A stretch of 64,000 bases of DNA from assembly GCA_003117195.1 (NCBI GenBank), contig BDSI01000060.1, positions 601,616 through 665,615 of the forward strand, written 5' to 3'. Below the pieces are notes generated by a model. It saw only the letters and a program-made list of their open reading frames with translations. It was not told where the DNA came from and did not search any database. This document shows, piece by piece, positions 60,001 to 64,000 of the stretch; position 1 is the stretch's first letter, and each line of letters opens with the position of its first letter. Source of the DNA: Eudorina sp. 2006-703-Eu-15 (taxonomy: Eukaryota; Chlorophyta; Chlorophyceae; Chlamydomonadales; Volvocaceae). Position numbers and translations under genes: made by a program.

Positions 60001-63000
60001 GGGCACAAAGTGCACACTGCATGTGCAGTACGTGCATGCATGCAGCTCTTCTGCACCGCAGATTACTACGCATCTCGCATGAGATAGACGGCATTGTTAC
60101 TTGCCATGGCAGTACGCCGCGTTGACAGGCTGCAGTCTCCTGTAGACGAAGGAAGTACTCTTCGATACACATCGCCAAAACTCAGGGGAACCTGCTGCGA
60201 GTATACGTACGTGTATGTAAGCATCGGCTCGATCGAAAGCAACGAACTGTAAGACGACGCACGCTAGTTAATGAAACCGATGAACGAAACCATGCAATCT
60301 TACTCGCAAGGCAACCAAACAAACCAATCAAGCCTACGAGCGGGCCCATGCGCGTCGATGATAACGATCGGATTTTACAGATGCATGATAAACCCACCGA
60401 ACGCGGGGTCTCCGTTTGCACTTTGTGCGGGTAGCGCCGGAGGTGGTGATGGTGGTGGCGAACGGCTGGATAAAGTAGATGAAGAAACGGCGGTGCTTTG
60501 GTTCACGGAACCACAATTCAGCACATAGTACATCGTGGAGGAATTCATTACTAAGACAGCTGACGGTTGCACTAGAAGGCCTTGTGGACAGTCGTACAGC
60601 TGCAGAGTGGATATGGTGGAGCCGGTGTTGTTGTAAGATAGGTCCATCGTTTTGCAGCTACACCGCAGTTCACAGAAGTAGGTGATTGTGCATTTTGAGC
60701 AGACTGACGTCAAGTTTGCAGACACAGGGATTGAAGACCAGGACCAGGGGCAATCTGCGGGGCGGATTGCATTATTACGGGGCCAAAAATGGTATAGCAA
60801 GCAAACGCTGCAGAAGAAGGCGAATTATTAGGTACATGAGTTCTTGACAAACTCTTCCGTTCTGAGTATCCCGGGCGCAGCACACCTAGCACGCACGCAT
60901 CCAATCTCGGGAAGGTAATTTCATGCGCTGTGATGGTCGGTGTTGATGGATTATCCTACACACGCATCTACAACTTACATCTGCACTATCTACTTAGTTG
61001 GTAAACCATCCCTACATATTTATGTATATTACTAATACAATGCATGAAGCGTAGAATTGTGCATAATGAGTTGAACGGTTGATCAAGGAAGGGGAATTTG
61101 GGGTGGGGTGTAGGTAGGTAGGGCAGGCACCACGACCGAATGTACGCAAATAAATGCGTCGGTTATCACAAACACACATCATGTATGTTGACGCACCGAC
61201 GGGGACCAGCCGGAAAAGCTGGTTCGGTTCCAGGAAATCGCAGTATCCCAAGCCTGCTGTTAGATTCTGCTGTGGAAAGTATGAAAGACATCTGCTCGGT
61301 TCACTTTGTAACGAGATCATCCACCTGCACGTACGTTTGGCCGGCGAAAGGTTAGGCACATAGGAGAAACAAGGAAAAACCCGTAGGCGACCTAGCTACT
61401 CCTGCATCAAATGCATATTGTTGCGGCGCAAGTGCCACCTGGCAGGTAGGTCATCCCTCGTAGAAAGACTCTTGTCATAATGGGGTTTCCAGATCATAAC
61501 CCCAGTCATATAGCAAACTACCTATAATATTGATAAGCCGCGTCATATTGGTGCCTCTTAGTCTTGCCGTGCAGCGGTCATAAATCCATCCAGTCACACT
61601 GTGCTGCCGTACACATACAGCACCGTTACATAACTGTACACGCAAGCCATCCCAAAAAAGATGGAATTAATAAAATAAAATAAATGAAATGTGCAAGTTG
61701 GAGTACGAAAATAAACATTATGCTGCATTTGAAACACCCTGTATGTTCCGCAGGGTTCGTTCCGCGTTCACACAATTCACACATGCGCGCATGATGCGTG
61801 TTAATGCCCACTTAGCCCACTCACCTGTAAGACGCCCCGGATATTTTAGGGTCAATCAAAGTAAACAGCTGGTTGCTATTGGTGTCGTCGCAGGATTGAG
61901 AGTAGATGTAGCGTGTGTAGGTCCCGTTCGACAACTTCTCAGCACCAAGGCAGCTGCCATTCGACGCGTCCTTAATACGGAAAATACCATCGGAAGCTGC
62001 GCAGTTGGATGGCAAAAATGCACAGCACAATACATATATAGCCATTATTGCAAGAATGATTTGCACAGCGTACGAGCGACAAATACTTTCCATGGATGCA
62101 TGGGTCCGAATTTTTATGGGTTAGATTCGCTCGGTGCGGAACACTTCACCGCCGCAACACGTTCCGCAAGCAAGCTGATTCCCTACTATCCGCCGTTGCG
62201 CTCCTGCTCGATGGACGCTGATCAAGGCCAGCTTGCCCCGTTGTAAGAGCGGCGCGCATGCACGTGAGATATAAATAGGTGCTGTATATACATACATGTA
62301 TAGCTGCGTGCATACACCTGCATACACCAGCCAACGGTGAAGCGTGTAATACCGGCGGTGTATGTAGCGCGTAACGCACGCACGGTGTGGCAGTAACGGA
62401 AAATCATCAACATACACATACAGCATGCATGATAATTATCGGGTATGTGCTTACTTCTCATGTCGGTACTTATAAGTACCGACATGAGAAGTAAGCACAT
62501 ACCGGACCGATGTGATAAATATCGGCGGCGTAACTATCCTAATCAAGTGGAAGATAGATAGAGCACCCCACTACTACGACTACGTAATGCGACTCAGCAC
62601 CGAGTCCATCGCCGGGCCCCAGGTAGTAGATAGTAAGCTAGGGTGTCGAAGGCAGGGTGGTGGATGGGTGTCACTGTTAATGGTGGTAGCTCGACTAGCT
62701 GGAAGAAATCGAAGAAATTACCACAGACGTCTGCTCCCCTAACACATGCGCGACATAGTAGCTCGGCGGAATCCGTCTTTCTTTCTTTTTTTGACGCTAC
62801 GTACTGACGCTTGGTGAAGACGTCGGGTAGATCCTTTTGCCATAACAATGCGTATGTAGCAGTTGCCATGGGAGAGTGTGAACGTATGAGGGCGGGTGCC
62901 CCCAAAACATCATGGCAGGTGCGTGGGGGCTGCCACCGGCGGGGGGGACGGCCACGTGCGATCTGACAACGGAACGGATTTTTAATCCCTAACTAATTCA

Positions 63001-63235
63001 CATGCATATATCACCTTATTTTTAACGTACGCACACGAAATGACCTGCTCACCGGCCTGTTGGTTGTCGGCTTGAAGCTGAAAGCCTGGTAATGTAAATT
63101 CCCAGAAGCCAATATGAGTGCGGGCACCCAGAGTGCGACTGGATGCACCCGAGCGAACCTCTGTGATCAACATCTCGCCGGTAGAATAATTGCCGGGGAC
63201 TCCGGCCGTGATAGCCACTGTCGTACTCATCAAAT
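51085..63235 (-). CDS. Modular membrane glycoprotein: trefoil-like and cyanovirin-like ectodomain plus about eight TM segments (5' end unresolved)
   Basis: A single phase-consistent exon chain, minus strand: 63235-63031 and 62929-62805 (low confidence), 61996-61825 (alpha1), 61324-61197 (beta1), 60754-60398 (cyanovirin-like 1), 59758 to about 59504, 59097-58938 (alpha2), 58731-58604 (beta2), 58255-57939 (cyanovirin-like 2), 57665-57483 (Pro-rich hinge), 56595-55675 (ectodomain with NGT, NQT, NFT, NDS and NAS sequons), 53010-51085 (642 codons, stop TGA). The last exon has further ectodomain, then hydrophobic spans (SAVVWGASIAAAVGVHLL, VAAVLWVVIFLY, ILALYLLFVLL, VVCGIMQLGVWGICIA, AWLLFLLTSAISVVAQ, ISVAGSAVSIGWSISALVMF) and a cytoplasmic Ser-rich tail. 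This suggests a cell-surface or endomembrane receptor/adhesin-like protein; ligand and signalling role unknown. The start lies upstream, perhaps outside the window; splitting into two genes is possible. Confidence 0.65.
57939..58255 (-). other. Cyanovirin-N-homology-like module 2 (exon)
   Basis: Begins DCPWSSNNSIPTAGNYTSVC, with CELQCSCTVLDSATST and ALELYNCRLGLQVQPS: a Cys-paired, N/T-rich beta pattern similar to CVNH domains (NFS.SC..., L.C.C, LNLN.C). Phase 1 in, phase 0 out. Family call by pattern only. Confidence 0.5.
58604..59097 (-). other. Trefoil-like alpha2 and beta2 exons
   Basis: Alpha2 (59097-58938): DGVYRILDGRGKCLSAEGRG, VVACNDTDIIQLYTFVDP. Beta2 (58731-58604): WMIASYANPDLCVHYVEYWG, PQQYFRLYPR. 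Each resembles a ricin-type repeat (C-L, then Q-x-F). Phases are 1-2 then 2-1. Confidence 0.6.
60398..60754 (-). other. Cyanovirin-N-homology-like module 1 (exon)
   Basis: DCPWSWSSIPVSANLTSVC, CELRCSCKTMDLSYNNTGS, TLQLYDCPQGLLVQPSAVLV; the same start phase (1) and cysteine spacing as the module at 57939-58255, plus a Pro/Ser tail. Confidence 0.5.
61197..61996 (-). other. Trefoil-like alpha1 and beta1 exons
   Basis: Alpha1 (61996-61825): DGIFRIKDASNGSCLGAEKL, SQSCDDTNSNQLFTLIDP. Beta1 (61324-61197): WMISLQSEPSRCLSYFPQQN, PNQLFRLVPV. Beta1 and beta2 are both exactly 128 nt, and phases are identical to alpha2/beta2, supporting an exon-block duplication. Confidence 0.6.
62442..62503. repeat. 62-bp perfect palindrome without spacer
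   Basis: ggtatgtgcttacttctcat plus 11 bp is followed directly by its exact reverse complement; centre at 62472/62473 (TACTTATAAGTA). Lies in an intron of the membrane-glycoprotein gene. Confidence 0.9.
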
Positions 63236-64000
63236 CTGAATGAAGGGCATTGATACACATGGACGAATGGTCCCTTGGAATTATTATCAGGCGTAACGAG
63301 CCTCGCCGCCCCTGCCCCCTTGATCTACATATAATGATGTACTCGCCCCTGCCCCCTTGATCTCCCTACCAACTCATAGCGGGTCTGACAGGCTCTGACA
63401 GGCTTGCCTGTCAGGAAATGTTAGCCTGACAGCCTTAGCCAACATTTGCGCCGCTGTTATTGGCTGTTGAATCGACACCGTCTGGGCTCTGACAGTTCCC
63501 AGCAATGTCAGTGACGGTCGCGATAACTTGGCTGTGACAGGCTGTTAGTGGCTGTTCGGGCGGTGTCCAACGCTGTTACCCACAGTGCAGAAGGTATGAT
63601 GCCTAATGTTGACGTCTAACAACAACAGGAGTGTATGTACTCGTTAGTGTTGGCGGAGGCTATCCGGTATATCATTCTATGCATGGGGATGAGGAGCCGG
63701 TTTTCTTTTCGAGGACAATGCACGCAGCTGTCATTTTACTCACTAGTAGATCTACATATAATGTACTCCGCGTCGACGCTCGGGTTTGCGTGGCTCGGGT
63801 CCATCTTGTAACGGTTACATCACATAATACAACCACCTTTGTGTGAGTAGTAGTGCGTGTGCTGTGATTAGCACTGTCGAATCACATTGCACTAATAATT
63901 ATTGCATGTACAGTGCAAGCGAGCGCGATAACTCAAAACATGCATGCTGCATCATGCATGCTTACCATGACAACGTTTCTTGCCGCCCATCTCAGTGTAA
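63236..64000. other. Window end: repeats, possible continuation of the membrane-protein gene
   Basis: Holds a direct repeat cgcccctgcccccttgatct (63307 and 63344), an inverted CTGACAGGC/GCCTGTCAG motif near 63387-63408, and an R1 end fragment (63795-63819). No exon is clearly supported; the acceptor at 63236 implies that earlier exons lie here or beyond. Confidence 0.5.

Overview
The window looks like nuclear DNA of a green alga, most likely Chlamydomonadales (Chlamydomonas/Volvox relatives). The evidence is GC-rich exons split by many GC-rich introns with GTGCGT/GTGAGT donors, low-complexity Ala/Gly/Ser/Pro linkers, an OPR-like (octotricopeptide-type) gene, and many short dispersed repeats and microsatellites. 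There is no prokaryotic organisation. Exon boundaries were placed by hand from splice sites, reading-frame phase and comparison between paralogues; start codons are the least certain part.

Layout. (1) 353-3714, plus strand: 3' part of a condensin CAP-G-like gene. (2) 5740-10159, minus: a secreted S1 (trypsin/V8-like) serine protease with a Kazal-like module upstream and a ricin-type beta-trefoil-like module at the C-terminus. (3) 13402-17412, minus: an OPR/RAP-like helical-repeat organelle gene; a decayed copy of one exon/intron lies at 4.3-4.5 kb. (4) 20.4-43.1 kb, minus: the most striking region, four complete paralogues (A 20445-23892, B 26233-29258, C 31751-35831, D 40201-43059) and one truncated copy (E, about 36.7-37.15 kb) of a gene family I cannot name. 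Each intact copy has the same four exons with the same phases (0, 2, 1): a short N-terminal exon starting Met-Glu, a W-x-K domain of about 75 residues that may be a helical DNA-binding fold, an acidic/Ser-Thr linker, and a coiled-coil exon of about 250 codons. A and C form one subtype, B and D another, so the array reads as a two-gene unit duplicated as a pair. (5) 48144-49244, minus: a disordered, basic, Ser-rich, probably nuclear protein. (6) 51085-63235 and probably beyond, minus: a large modular membrane glycoprotein with duplicated [trefoil-like alpha + beta + cyanovirin-like] exon triplets, a Pro-rich hinge, a glycosylated ectodomain and about eight membrane segments.

The spaces between genes hold repeats: nested inverted-repeat transposons (38324-39191, with a 437-bp inner element flanked by TAA), a foldback repeat in an intron (33656-33986), a 62-bp perfect palindrome (62442-62503), and two short dispersed families. 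After the first gene every supported gene is on the minus strand.

Functionally the window is a mixture: chromosome condensation, organelle RNA control, and two secreted or surface proteins built from carbohydrate-binding-like modules. The paralogue array has no evident functional link to its neighbours.
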